From Obelidium mucronatum (taxonomy: Eukaryota; Chytridiomycota; Chytridiomycetes; Chytridiales; Chytriomycetaceae), in the NCBI GenBank assembly GCA_025765595.1, contig JAIVFH010000014.1:1-64000 (forward strand): a DNA stretch of 64,000 bases. The letters run 5' to 3'. Positions within the stretch are counted from its first letter, which is position 1. The number at the start of each line of letters is the position of its first letter. This document shows positions 32,149 to 42,982 of this stretch, piece after piece. The position numbers were made by a program, and so were the translations under genes. The notes below the pieces were generated by a model. It did no database searches and had not been told where the DNA came from. It saw nothing but the letters and a program-made list of their open reading frames with translations.

Positions 32149-32216
32149 TAGCCAAAAATTCAAAATGCCAATTGTTTGGCTCTTTTTCTTGATTTGTTCT
32201 TTCGAAAAGATAAACA

Positions 32217-33600
32217 ATGTCTTCTCCTTCCAAGAGAGCGAGACACGTGATAGTAAGTGACAAAGACTCAGAGGAGAGTGAGCAAGATTTGGTACCTGCC
32301 CGATCAGGCTCAGCCCAGTCAGCGTCAACGCAGCCTTCAAACGACCGGTTATGCTTGACTCCCAAACGGAAGGAGGCGCAGGAACGACAGGAGCGACTCC
32401 AACAGGAGCTCCAGAAAAATCAAAATGAGATGACTGTTGAGGACTTGTGGAAGAAAGCTCCAAAGGATCTGGCAATATTCTACTTCACTTACGAAACACC
32501 AAGTCCACAAATCAAAATATCTGGTTCTGGTTGGACAAGAGAAGATAGGTATAAGTGGGAGTGTCTTCTATGTTCAGAACGCGTGGTTCCATCGCCGAGT
32601 GGGTATTCCAATCAGATTTCACATTTAAAAACAAGAGCAAAGCATATTCCAGAAGACGTTCTCAGCGCATGGAAATCGGGACATCAGTCTGGCGAAACTG
32701 GCACAATAACTTCATACTTTGAATGTTCAAGGACAGGCAAACGTGCCGTTAAGAAAGCGCAGGATTCAATGGTTTGCAGTTTGCAATTTCTTATTATTTT
32801 CTGATAATATTCCTTTTTTATAAACAGATTGTAAAGATTTTTGGCTGGTTGGAGTGGATTATCATGTCTGCACTCCCCATTAGCTTCTGTCAAAACAAAT
32901 ATACACGGAAATATACTTGCCTCAACACAGTATCTGTCAATACTCTGAAAAAGTACATGTCTGGCCTGACAGTCGTTGTTGAAAACCGCATCGCCAGCTT
33001 GGCAAGCCAAGCCAAAGTATTTGCATTGATTTTTGATGGATGGTCTGAGAATTTTGAACACTTTATTGGTCTTTTTATTTCATTTGGTTTATGGAGCGGT
33101 ACCCAGTTCGAAAACCATCGCATCCTGCTGGCATTTGCTCCATTACTTGATGAAACACAGTTAAATGCTCAAAATCATGTGGAATTCATCAAGGAAACGC
33201 TGACTCTATATAAGCTTGATATCAACAAACTGTTGTGTCTGATTGGGGATAACTGTTCAACAAATGTAGCCACAGCCAACTTGCTTGGAGTCCCTCTCAT
33301 TGGCTGCTGCAGCCATTGATTAAATTTAGCAGCTGAAGAAGTGTTGTTTGATTATAAAGTGGAGCTGGATCTGATTGCAAAGATAATGAAGGACTTTCGT
33401 ACTTTAAACCTTGCAGCAAAGCTGCGACTATTGACGGACTTACGTGCACTGAGGCAAAATGATACACGTTGGAGCAGTGCGCACGAAATGATAAAACGGT
33501 TCCTTTAAATTAAGGAGCATCTGTATACTGTAATGGAGGAGGAGCACTTTCAAGATGCTGAGTACTTGCCGCCTGCTCAACTGATGACCCCCAACGTACC
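32217..33600 (+). pseudogene. hAT-family transposase with BED zinc finger, disabled
   Basis: Starts at an ATG (MSSPSKRARHVIVSDKD), has a charged linker, then a BED-type finger (KWECLLCSERVVPSPSGYSN followed by HLKTRAKH), an intron at about 32770-32827, and the transposase core: VFALIFDGWSENFEHFIGL, LLDETQLNAQNHVEFIKETL, LLCLIGDNCSTNVATANLL, IGCCSH-LNLA, RQNDTRWSSAHEMI. A TGA replaces the residue between CSH and LNLA (CGA to TGA is likely) and a TAA interrupts KRFL-IKEHLYTVME. The C-terminal dimerisation region is not found; LINE sequence begins at about 33600. Confidence 0.82.
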
Positions 33601-34435
33601 GTGATAAACTGCTTCAAAAAAGCCTTAGCTGAAATTGGAATCTTTGACACGAGGATTGCAGCTGTTGAAAAATACTACCATATTACATGCGTGCATGAAG
33701 AATACCAGAAGATGTGGTCGAACCTCACCCTACTCAAGGAAGACAAGCCAGAAACATTCAGAATCAAAGACAACCTCACCTACGGCCATGAGATTGTTAT
33801 CCTAGGATACCATTCAAACACCCAACAGACCAACTCGGTCAGCCAAAACACCCGAGAACTCTTTGTGGCCAAAGGAAGAAACTGTAGCAGTATGTCATCC
33901 AGTAGAGACGGAGGAGGCAACTGGACCACAATCGCCCACTGCAAAGACGTGCAACAGAAGACCAAATTCTTAAAACCAAGATGCTTTGTTGTAATGGGAA
34001 CGCAAGCTGTAGTGGCGTACAATAGAATGATCGAAAAAGAAGTGAGGTTCAAGGAGAATACACTCGAAATCCCTCAACTACCCTCATCACTGCAAGACAT
34101 GCGAGCATTAGAATCAGAAACCAGCAAGATACCGGGCATGATGCATTGGCAAGTAGTCTACAATGGCAAGACAATCCCAAAATCACTCGAAATAGTGATG
34201 GAAAGCAGAAGCGCCATGGAGAAACTTCAAGGAAAAAAAAGTAAATAGATTTATTCATGAACTACCAACCAACAAAAACCATAGATATAAACAAATACAT
34301 AATAAAACAAAATGGGTCAACCTTGAAGGATGCGAGCTGACAATGTACGCTATGTGTAGTGAGGAAGACGGGCAAATTGCCAGGAGAATGTACTGTGGCC
34401 GCTGCGCCGGAAACCATCTGCAAGAATTCTGCACC

Positions 34436-34636
34436 TGTTGGATTTTGGATAATTTTTGGATGGTAGTTGGAATTAGTTGAAACTGAATTCGCGTTTCAGA
34501 ATGGTTCAACACTGGGATTAAATTTTTTGTCTGGAATTCGTATTTAAGGAGTGGTTTTCCCCTTTGTTTTTCTTCATTGAATTCTGTGTTATTTATTTGG
34601 TTTGACACATACAAACAAATAGAATATCCACCGACA
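34436..34636 (+). repeat. Left (5') LTR of the copia element
   Basis: 201 bases beginning TGTTGGATTTTGGATAATTT and ending ATATCCACCGACA; the ends TGTTGG/CCGACA form the usual short inverted repeat. It differs from the right LTR at a few positions (for example GATAATTT versus GATAGTTT, CAACACTGG versus CAACGCTGG). Confidence 0.93.
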
Positions 34637-34787
34637 CGTTATCAGCACCAAGTTCTACGATTACGATTGCGATCCTTAGACTATGGGCGACGATTTCTAC
34701 AAGGCAATTCAGTCCTTTGAATCAAGAAGTGCCGATTGGCCGCATTTCTATTTAAAGTTTTAAACTGTCCTCGAAGCGAAAGATATA

Positions 34788-36446
34788 TTGAATGTCTTGG
34801 ACAAGCCACCGACGGAAGCCAAGGATGCGACTGCTCTTGCGATTGCCTTGAAACAATGGAAGCAAGACGATACCAAGGCTAGGGCGTATTTGGTCGGCAA
34901 ATTGGGTCGTGACGCTCTCAACCTCGTCGAGCACTGCAAGACTGTAGCGGATATGATTGTGGTCTTTAAAACTCAGTATGAATCTGATTCAGCGTCTTTG
35001 TCGTTGTCAAGACTGGATCGATTACTGGATGTGTCCTATAAAACTGGATCGGAGGTGTCAACTTACCTCGGTACTATGAATGGGATATTCACTGAGATTG
35101 CTCACAATGGAGGCTTGGATATAGATAAATTGCATGCTACTCTGTTGTTGCAAGGCTTACCTGACGATAATGATTGGCGTGGATTCAAGACGGCCATCAG
35201 AGCGCAGGAAGAGTTGAATCTATCCAAGGAGAAAATTGCTCGCTTGGTAACCAAACATGCGAATGAATTAAGACACAAGTCGGGTGGTGTTGAAGGTGGG
35301 ACGTTGAAGGGTGCCAAAGGCCAGACGGCTTTTGTGGCAGGAGATGATGAATGTTTCCGATGTGGAAATTCTGGTCATTGTTGGAAAGATTGTAGAAGTA
35401 AGCCGAAGCTTGGTTGGAAGGATCGGTCAGCGGGTGGAAAAGGGAAGGCAATGACAGCCCAACCTGTGAAGAAGGAAAAATCATCGAAAAAGGTGGTTAG
35501 CTTTTCATTCATGGCGAATGATAAATTAGTATCGGATGTTGGATCTGGTTTATGGATCGACGATCTGGGGGCGACAAAAACTTACTGTTTTGATCGTCGG
35601 GTCTTCAAATCTTATGAAGATTATGTTGGAAATGTTAAAGTTGGTAACAATGAGGAGTTAAGAATTAGCAGTGTGGGTATGGTGGAGTTTAAGTCAGTGT
35701 TGACAGATGGTTCTGTGACTACTGTTACCTTGGAAAGGGTTTACCACGTACCGGACATGGCAGCAAACCTCGTTTCGACATCAAGTTTGGATGCGAAAGG
35801 TGTTACAACGGAGTCGTCAAAGGGAATTCGCCGCTTTATGTTGAATGGCGTGGAATTCATGCATTCTGTGAAGAATCGCGACGGGCTCTGGATTCTTGCT
35901 ATTGAACCTAAAAGTGTGTCTTCACACATTGGGTTAGTGGCGGCTGATCTGAAATTGAGGCATCAGCGGTTGGGGCATTTGGGTCTCGACAATATGAAAC
36001 GTTTGCAAGGAATGGTAAACGGACTTACCTTGTCTAAAAAGGATTTGGACGAAGGATTGGGCTTCTGCACTGCTTGTGTGGAGGGAAAACATCAGCGACG
36101 CAGTTTTAAAGCATCAACCAATGAGCGTGCAAAGAACCCGATGGATTTAATCCATATTGATTGGGTAATTGTCAATGTACCTGGGTTGGATGGTGAAACG
36201 TTGGCGTTGGTAATGACAGATGATTGTACTGGAATGCGGTTTTCATTTCTGGTAAATCAACGCTCTGGTCTTCAATTGGTCAAGATTTTCAAGGCTTGGC
36301 AACCATGGGCGGAACGTCAATCGGGTCACAAGTTAAAGTGTATTCGGTCTGATAATGGGAAAGAATTCAAGGAGGGCGAATTTGCGCGCTACTTGGAGAA
36401 TTTGGGTGTGCAACAGCAGTTTATTGTTCCATACAAACACGAATAA
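34788..36446 (+). pseudogene. Copia Gag, zinc knuckle, protease-like and integrase N-terminal part
   Basis: A 552-residue frame without a convincing start (a TAA lies just upstream). Gag region (QWKQDDTKARAYLVGKLGRD, LLQGLPDDNDWRGFKTAIRA), CCHC knuckle CFRCGNSGHCWKDC, protease site WIDDLGATKTYCFD where copia has D-S-G-A, gag-pre-integrase LRHQRLGHLGLDNM with FCTACVEGKHQRRSF, and integrase core DLIHIDW, MTDDCTGMRFSF, CIRSDNGKEF. The TAA at 36444 lies in VPYKHE-NGVAEG, where a Gln or similar is expected. Ser to Leu in the protease site suggests loss of function. Confidence 0.88.
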
Positions 36447-36449
36447 AAT

Positions 36450-37229
36450 GGAGTTGCCGAAGGTTCAATTCGGATCCTGTTCGAAAAGGCACGCATGGCG
36501 CTATTGGACACCAAGAAACTACCGTTGAAGTATTGGGGTAAAGCGTTGACGTGTATGACTTATGTGGCAAATAGGTCGCCGTATGCGGACTTAAAAGTTA
36601 CACCGATTGAGGGGTTTACTGGAGTTAAACCGGATTTTGGGAAAATGCCATTGTGGGTGTTTGGAGCTGCTTGTTGGGCGAAAGTGCCAAAGGAGCTGGT
36701 TAGGGGTAAAAAGAAGTTAAACTCGCGCTCGAGAGCATGTTTATTTCTTAATTACGTGCAAGGCGGTCATGCCTATGAGGTGGTGGATGTTGAAACGAAA
36801 GAGGTTCTTGTTACCACAAACCTGAAGTTTGATGAACGTGGTGATTCTTTTGAGGGAAAATTTCCGGAAGAATTGGATGACATGTGCGATTTGTTGAGTG
36901 GTAGTGATGGAGAAGATAAAGATTTTAAGCTAGCTTGTGTGGACGAGGGGGTGATGGGAGTTGGTGAAGTAGATGAGGATGATGTACCTGATGAAGCAAC
37001 AGATTACGCTTCTGAATATGGAACGGCGCCATTGCCAGCATCATCAACTACAACGTCAATGTTTGGAACTCCTACCTCAGCTACGGCGTCTTCGGGTCCG
37101 TCTACACCAACTCAGTCGCGTCCACGTCGATCTATCTTGAAAAAGAACTACAATGAGGATTCGGAAGATGAGTATGGGCATTTTGCTTACGCTATAACAG
37201 TCCCTAGTATCAGGATTTACTGCGGCTGA
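36450..37229 (+). pseudogene. Copia integrase C-terminal part and pol linker
   Basis: Continues in the same frame after the TAA: NGVAEGSIRILFEKARMALL, LPLKYWGKALTCMTYVANRS, then the GKKKLNSRSRACLFLNYVQG region of copia integrase C-termini, an acidic linker, and a Ser/Thr/Pro-rich stretch before RSILKKNYNEDSEDEYGHFA. The frame ends at 37229, where the RT begins in another frame. Confidence 0.85.
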
Positions 37230-37246
37230 GTCCTGAAGAACAGCGG

Positions 37247-38634
37247 ATGTGGCGTTTATCAATGGAAAAAGAATACGATGCACTTACCGAGGATCACGAC
37301 ACATGGGACTTGACAGCCGATAAGCCGAGAGATAAGAAGGCGTTGCCATCAACTTGGGCTTTTGCAAAGAAAGAGGGTCCGACGGTTCTACCAGAGGAAG
37401 CTCGCAAATCTCGCTTGTGTGTGCGAGGAGATTTGCAAACATATGGGGTTGATTACCTTGAAACGTTCGGCCAAGTTGGCGGCCATTCAGGTCGTTTTTG
37501 TATTGGCGGTTGCGTGGAAAATGGAAATTCACCAATCTGATGTTAAAGGTGCGTTTGTCAATGCGGACTTGGAAGGTGAAGAAGTCTGGATGAAGCAACC
37601 ACCAGGTTTTGAAAAGTTTGGGCCGAAAGGGGGAAACATTGTATTGTTACCTGAAGAAGGCACTGTATGGTTTGCGTCAAGCGGGAAACTGTTGGCAAAA
37701 AATGTTGAAAGCATTTATGGAAAGTATTGGGTACTTAGCACTTATCACGGAGAAGTGTATTTTCGTGAAATTTAGTACGGTTTCTGGGAAACCAATTATT
37801 ATCATCGTATGGGTCGATGATATACTGGCGTTATTCTGCAAATTGGATCGAGATGAATTCGATCGATTCTGGAAGGCGTTTACGACCAAGTTTACGGTTA
37901 AGGACTTGGGGAGTGTAGCACGGTACGTTGGAACAACTATCAAAAGGAATGTTGAGGAAGGGTGGTTATCAATTAATCTTGTTGGGAAGCTGATGTATCC
38001 GATGGTTTGGTCTCGACCGGAGTTGAGCTTTTACCTTGGAGCGTTGGGTAAACACAACGCGAAGGCGAGCACGGCACACTGGAATGCTGGACTGGAAGTT
38101 GTTCGTTATTTGTCAGCAACTTCAAATTACAGTCTTCACTTCAAAAACAATGGTCACCTGAATCTGGAAGTTTGGGTGGATTCTGATTGGGCTGGAGATT
38201 TGCAGACTGGTAAATCAGTCTGGAGCTACCAAGTGTTCTTGGGAGGCAATCTTGTAAGTTGGAAAAGCAAGCAGGACTCTATTACCTCAACATCGACAGC
38301 AATGGCTGAAATTGCGGCAATCTTTTATGGTCTTGGTGAAGGACTCTGGCTGATGGAATTGTTGAAGGAACTTGGAATCGACATCAAATCCTTCAAAATC
38401 TACAGCGATAATATGCCTGCAGTAAAGATTGCGAATAGCGATAAGGCGTTGGAACGGATTAAGCACGAAGTGGTTCACGTAGAATTTATTCGCGATCATG
38501 TTCGATCTGGAATTGTTGAAGTTGGTCACGTCGCGGGGATCGAGAATTGTTCAGATATTGGAACAAAGAATTTACCGTATCCATCGTTCGCGAAACACAG
38601 GGAGTTCATGGGAGTACGACCTGTTAGTGGCTAG
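37247..38634 (+). pseudogene. Copia reverse transcriptase and RNase H, frameshifted and internally deleted
   Basis: Three frames. 37247-37540: MEKEYDALTEDHDTWDLTAD and RLCVRGDLQTYGVDYLETF. 37475-37660: AAIQVVFVLAVAWKMEIHQS with DVKGAFVNADLEGEEVWMKQ. 37640-38634: KKALYGLRQAGNCWQKML, catalytic IIIVWVDDILALF, then a jump from WLSIN to LVGKLMYPMVWSRPELSFYL, missing roughly 60 residues of the thumb, then RNase H (WVDSDWAGDLQTGKSVWSYQ, AMAEIAAIFYGLGEGLWLME, SDNMPAVKIANSDK). Ends VRPVSG at 38634. Confidence 0.88.
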
Positions 38635-38695
38635 AGAAGTTCAGTGAAGTGTTTGGGGGTTGTTCATCGCAAGTTAAAGTACGAATTAGGGGGTG

Positions 38696-38958
38696 TGTTG
38701 GATTTTGGATAGTTTTTGGATGGTAGTTGGAATTAGTTGAAACTGAATTCGCGTTTCAGAATGGTTCAACGCTGGGATTAAATTTTTTGTCTGGAATTCG
38801 TATTTAAGGAGTGGTTTTCCCCTTTGTTTTTCTTCATTGAATTCTGTGTTATTTATTTGGTTTGACACATACAAACAAATAGGTAAAATATATTGAGATT
38901 GAATTCTGTGTTATTTATTTGGTTTGATACATGCAAACAAATAGAATATCCACCGACA
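38696..38958 (+). repeat. Right (3') LTR of the copia element with an internal 62-base duplication
   Basis: Matches the left LTR but contains GAATTCTGTGTTATTTATTT followed by GGTTTGAYACATRCAAACAA twice (near 38839 and 38901), separated by GGTAAAATATATTGAGATT. The left LTR has a single copy. The duplication therefore arose after or during insertion. Confidence 0.9.
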
Positions 38959-39239
38959 GCACCCAGGAAGACAATGTGATGAATGCAATCCTCAAAAGAT
39001 TCCTGAAGCGTGAGGCGGACGGAATGACAATGGCTAAAGTGGGCCGCATTAAAGACTGGATCCAAGACATGGAAAAAAACAACAAACCATACCCAGAAGG
39101 TCTCGAAGAAGCATGCAAGCACTTCAAACTGAGCGCCCCAAGGTCCAGACAATCAATCACCAAATCAACAAAAAACAACCAGGCAACGGGGTCAATCCGG
39201 GGGCCTCCTACAGTCAGATGCTTTGTCAACTGACCTATC

Positions 39240-40475
39240 ATCAGATGACCTCAGTTTTCAATTTAACATTTAGATTCCTCATAAAACGACCCCTCAAAGC
39301 AAAATAGTCCCTACTCATCAGTTATTAGCCAGACCTGTTGGAATCTGTAGGCGTGCGGAGCACGGCCATGAATGTCCTAGAAACACCCCAGTGTTTCGAG
39401 GTCTGAAGGTATAAATAGGAGGAAATGTTCTCCACTAGAAGAGGGGCAAACATGCGGAGAAGTGTGCACCTGCACGATACTTCACTCTTGTCACTTCTGC
39501 AGAAGTAAGCTCGTGCATGACTGACATTCACCGCCCCTTTCCCTAAGAGTCATAAGCTGCCTCTTAGCCATACAATGTTTAGCAGCTGTGACCATTGGAT
39601 GCTGTGTCACCTACCGATTATGATAAGAGCTTCCATGAACAAGACACAATGTCACTGTCACATCAGAAATTTGATTTTGGCTAAGGGACTGGCCAAACCC
39701 CTGGAAAGGTAGAATAATAGAAAATAATAAAAGTACTGAAAATCATATGGTACTTGCACTTAAGGTGGGTTAGAGTCCCAAGAGACATCATAAGAGAGCT
39801 TTGAGCTTTAAAAGATTGAATCTGGTAGACAATTAGTACTTGGATTTGTGGGAGTGTTTCTTTGCTGTAGAAACATATCTTCTGAGCTTGGCTGAAAGTG
39901 AAAGCAATTGCTGTTGCAAGGGCATTAAATTTTTTTCATGAATCTGGCAGCAGCGTTGTAGGGTGCAAGTAAGATAGTGTCAAGTTGAGAAGTTAATGAA
40001 GCTACTGTTTGTTCATCTCCACATCATTCAGATTCTTATTGGTTTCTTTCATTCCTTGTTTTTTTTTTATTAATTCTTCCATTAATTTCATTTCACCTCC
40101 CAGATATTTGTTGAATTTAAATTAAAGACTTGCCCCTGAGATAATAATATGATTCAGATGATTCTCAACATCTGACCAGAGTCTTTTCTGACCTGGAAGC
40201 ACAACGGGGCTCTTTCTTGAAATCTGAACTGTCAGACTATTATCACCAACCAGCACCAATCATCCATGGCAACAGCACCAACAGTATCTTCAAATTCATT
40301 TTCCAGCACAGGTGGATCCAGATTTGAGGAGCTTTGTTTTTGTAAGTAGCAGGCAATATGTTCCCGTCTCTCAGTGGACTCAGGAGTTACAAGGCTGTCA
40401 GAGTCAACCAGAAGAGATTCCTTTTTGTCTTGTGAGCAATTCAGTTTCAACCATTCATTCTCTAGCTAATGATTG
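39240..40475. other. No gene recognised; probable old transposon debris
   Basis: AT-rich, with TATAAATAG near 39410 and only short frames. A minus-strand frame at 40232-40450 is acidic and unrecognised. No match to the other elements in the window was noticed apart from the repeat that starts at 40476. Confidence 0.45.
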
Positions 40476-40620
40476 CACAACTCACTCAGTTGGTGGTGGC
40501 CAGATTACCTGCAGTCACCAGGCCCAAGACCAACCAATTCACCCAAAATCCAAATCTAAAGCTGTGAATGACTGAAGAAGGTGTTTGATATTGGTTTGGC
40601 AATGGTTTTGGTCCTTTCAT
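40476..40620. repeat. Second copy of the fold-back repeat
   Basis: CTCAGTTGGTGGTGGCCAGA followed by CAAGACCAACCAATTCAYCC and TGTTTGATATTGGTTTGGCA with ATGGTTTTGGTCCTT match, in part inverted, the repeat at 23623-23790. Divergence between the copies is visible, so neither is recent. Confidence 0.7.
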
Positions 40621-40779
40621 GTCAATGTTTTTTTAACAGATAAATCTGAGCAATCAGCTGTCTTCACATTCTCATAATACACTTCTCGCATTCATGCCAA
40701 TAGTTCTGGTACATTTGGTGACGTTACATACAAGTTTTGAGCAGGATTCTGGCATGTGTGAAGGTTGCATTGGCCACAT

Positions 40780-40820
<41 letters not shown>
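40780..40820. repeat. Homopolymer of 41 G
   Basis: An uninterrupted G run between TGGCCACAT and CAAGTTTGCTG. Together with the 28-G run at 32121 it is one of two exceptional poly-G tracts on the same strand in the window. The exact length may be affected by sequencing. Confidence 0.9.
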
Positions 40821-40822
<2 letters not shown>

Positions 40823-40860
40823 AGTTTGCTGAGGGTGGGGTTCTTTTTTGACTGGGACTG

Positions 40861-40989
40861 ATTCATGGAATTACTTGGCGGAATATTGAATTTGAGGCAG
40901 AGGACAATGTGGACAACTTGAACCTGGAGGATATTAATGCTGAAGACAGTGAGTCAAACAACAGCGAGGCAGAGGGTGGCGAGGTTTAG
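40861..40989 (+). pseudogene. Acidic C-terminal coding remnant
   Basis: One frame reads a Glu/Asp/Asn-rich tail (FEAEDNVDNLNLEDINAEDS, NNSEAEGGEV) ending at TAG 40987-40989, with AATAAA about 20 bases later. It resembles the acidic C-terminus of a transposase or nuclear protein, and it might be the last exon of the hAT-like gene at 32-33 kb, but no linking sequence supports that. Confidence 0.3.
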
Positions 40990-41060
40990 TTCAGAAGGTC
41001 AATAAATTGTCTGAAATAGGGACTCTCTTTTATTCAGCTTATAACAGAGGTTAAGAAGGT

Positions 41061-42652
41061 TCAAAGAGAGAGAAAGAGAGAAGTAACAGCAATGGCTCCA
41101 GCAAGAGCGGCAACATATGCATCAGACTTTGATGTTGAAGAAACTGTAGCACTGCCAGTAACGTTGGCATATGCAATGAAAGACAGGTTGCGCAAGCCTG
41201 CGGCAATTGCTCCAGCTACTGAACCATTTTGAATGGTTAAATTTGAGCCAGGTAGAGGATTAGGAGCGGCACCAAAAGTGGTGAAGTCTCTCCAAGTTGC
41301 CTCTTCTTTCTTGATGAATTCAAAGGTGGAAACTGCCTTGATTTGAGGGTACTTGCTCAAAAATGCCTTGTTCATAAAAGAGTTCCACCATGCTTCCTTA
41401 ATTTGAAGAGGAGTTACAGGCTCCGCTGGTTTCTCGGTTGGCTTGCCAGTCTTGTTGAGCCATGCAAAGTGATATGTGGCAGCAGTTTCCGAAATAATCA
41501 TTGGCTTGTTTCCAGCAGACACGACAGCACCCGAAGCATCCTTGACACCAGTCGAACTAGAGAAGTAGGTGTACAATGGAGCATATCCAAAGTATCGGCC
41601 CTGCGGTGGGTAACCGTTCAAGTATTTTTCAAACTTGTCGGGTTCAGGGATGGAGTTGTCGACCCAGCCCGAGTATTGGCCATCATACTCAGTTCCATAG
41701 TGGTAGATGGAAATTCCGACCCAATCGACGTAATCATCACCAGGGTAGTAAGGAATGTATGGATCGTCAGTGCCGTCCAACTTTCCATCGCCGTTCGTAT
41801 CCAAAGCCTTCAAATTGGCAATAACCTTGGGATCCGTGGAATTTGTCTGGATGGAAAAATCATTGCCCGGGAAGGGATATCCGTTTCCCGAATTGGGACT
41901 CCAGACAAAGGCAACCTTGTTGACATTGGCTCCCAAAGCCTTTCTCCAGGCAGTAATACATCTTTTCCAAGCAGCAAGAAATCCAATTGGATCCTGTCCG
42001 TATGAAAACCATGACCCTGAGGTTTGATAAAATTGAAATTGAACACAGCCACAAACACTCAAAAAAAAAAAAACCGCCACACAAGAAATTCAAAGATCTA
42101 CAATTACCATTCATTTCAGAGGCAAATCTGAGGAACACAGGACGACCTGCATTAGCAAGTTTGTTCAATCGGGTACCCATGTCGGCAATTTGAGCGTCTG
42201 GAGGCCAAGAATTTTCAATGTAATCAAAGTATAAGGGGGAACGTATGACAAGGACGGACCAGTAATTTTATCATAGCCTTGGAATGGATATAGCGTAAGC
42301 ATGGCAAAAGCATCAGTTTTGGTGTCTTGGAGCTGTTGCAAGAATTGATCTGTGAGAGAAGGGGCTGTCCACGGCTTGTCAGTACCACTAAAGTCAATGT
42401 CGGTTTGGAAGAAAGACAGCGGCTTGTATCCAATGCGGGCGTTTACAGCACTGGGAGTGTCTGTCAAGTTGCGGTCATACCAGGCACCCCTGCCATTTGG
42501 GGGTGAGTGAAATTGTGAATGCATCCAATCCGCCTCGTTCTTCAACGGGGTACTTACAAGTAGATTTGGCCCTGAGATGGCTCGAGTGGTGCTGCTGTGG
42601 CAATACCAGCAGCAACAGTCGCGATGGCAAAAGCAATGGATTGTAGATGCAT
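41061..42652 (-). CDS. Secreted, GPI-anchor-type GH26-like glycoside hydrolase (copy A)
   Basis: Four minus-strand exons: ATG at 42652 with a signal peptide (LQSIAFAIATVAAGIATAAP), then GAWYDRNLTDTPSAVNARIG, DAQIADMGTRLNKLANAGRP, and a long last exon from about 42017 to the TGA at 41061. GH26-type landmarks: VFLRFASEMNGSW (the Glu before MNG is the acid/base position), FVWSPNSGNGYPFPG, YYPGDDYVDWVGISIYHY, and MIISETAATYHFAW (nucleophile-region Glu). A calcium-loop-like insert, LDTNGDGKLDGTDDPY, sits before the PGDDY strand. The hydrophobic C-terminus after a Ser/Thr stretch (AALAGAIAVTSLFLSL) suggests a GPI signal. GH26 enzymes act on mannans and related glucans; the substrate here is not known. 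A paralogue lies at 56.7-58.6 kb. Confidence 0.88.
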
Positions 42653-42982
42653 TTTTTATTTAATTTCAAAAGTAATCAATCATCGGGGAGTATGCTTTCC
42701 AGCGTTCGGCAAGTCAAGAAATCACCACAGTTTCAACCTGGACTTCACAACATACCGTTCACTGGAAGGTGACTATCGCGTACCACGTTTTGCTAATTGG
42801 CGAAATCAATGAATGAGAACAAGAAATGGTAGTGTTTCTGCTTCATGTACCATGCTCAGTTGTTGACTAAGCTGCTGGCAGCGACTTCAGCGACTTCAGT
42901 CTATCCCACAAGAAGAAAGAAGTGCTTGAAACACAAGCCCAAACATCGAAATTTCTAAATTTGGAAGGAAACGTTGCATTCA
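42653..42982. promoter_or_regulatory. Shared divergent promoter region between GH26-like copy A and the receptor gene
   Basis: 330 bases separate the two divergent ATGs at 42652 (-) and 42983 (+). The stretch contains AT-rich sequence near the GH26-like start, but no TATA box or binding site is convincing. The two genes may share upstream elements. Confidence 0.35.

Larger units (their letters stand above)
34436..38958 (+). mobile_element. Ty1/copia LTR retrotransposon nested in a LINE ORF1
   Basis: Left LTR 34436-34636 (TGTTGGATT to CCACCGACA) and right LTR 38696-38958 with the same ends; flanked by the 5-base duplication GCACC (34431-34435, 38959-38963). The right LTR is longer through an internal tandem duplication. 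Inside, + strand frames give Gag, protease-like, integrase, RT and RNase H in copia order. Several stops, frameshifts and an RT deletion disable it. CGTTATCAGCACCAAG just inside the left LTR is the primer-binding-site position. Confidence 0.93.
33601..39233 (+). pseudogene. LINE ORF1-like protein with CCHC knuckle, split by the nested copia element
   Basis: The left part (33601-34435) has no sensible start and reads ALAEIGIFDTRIAAVEKYYH, VVMGTQAVVAYNRMIEKEVR, MHWQVVYNGKTIPKSLEIVM, then, after a frame change near 34240, RRMYCGRCAGNHLQEFCT, a CCHC zinc knuckle. The same frame resumes right of the copia element at 38964 (QEDNVMNAILKRFLKREADG, KVGRIKDWIQDMEKNNKPYP) and ends at 39234. The GCACC target duplication restores the reading frame exactly once the element is discounted. 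Probably the ORF1 of a LINE like those elsewhere in the window. Confidence 0.7.

Noticed and set aside
32121..40820. Poly-G tracts as the two ends of a single hAT element
   Set aside because: No terminal inverted repeats or 8-base duplications were found beside them, and a LINE and a copia element lie between. The idea is unsupported.
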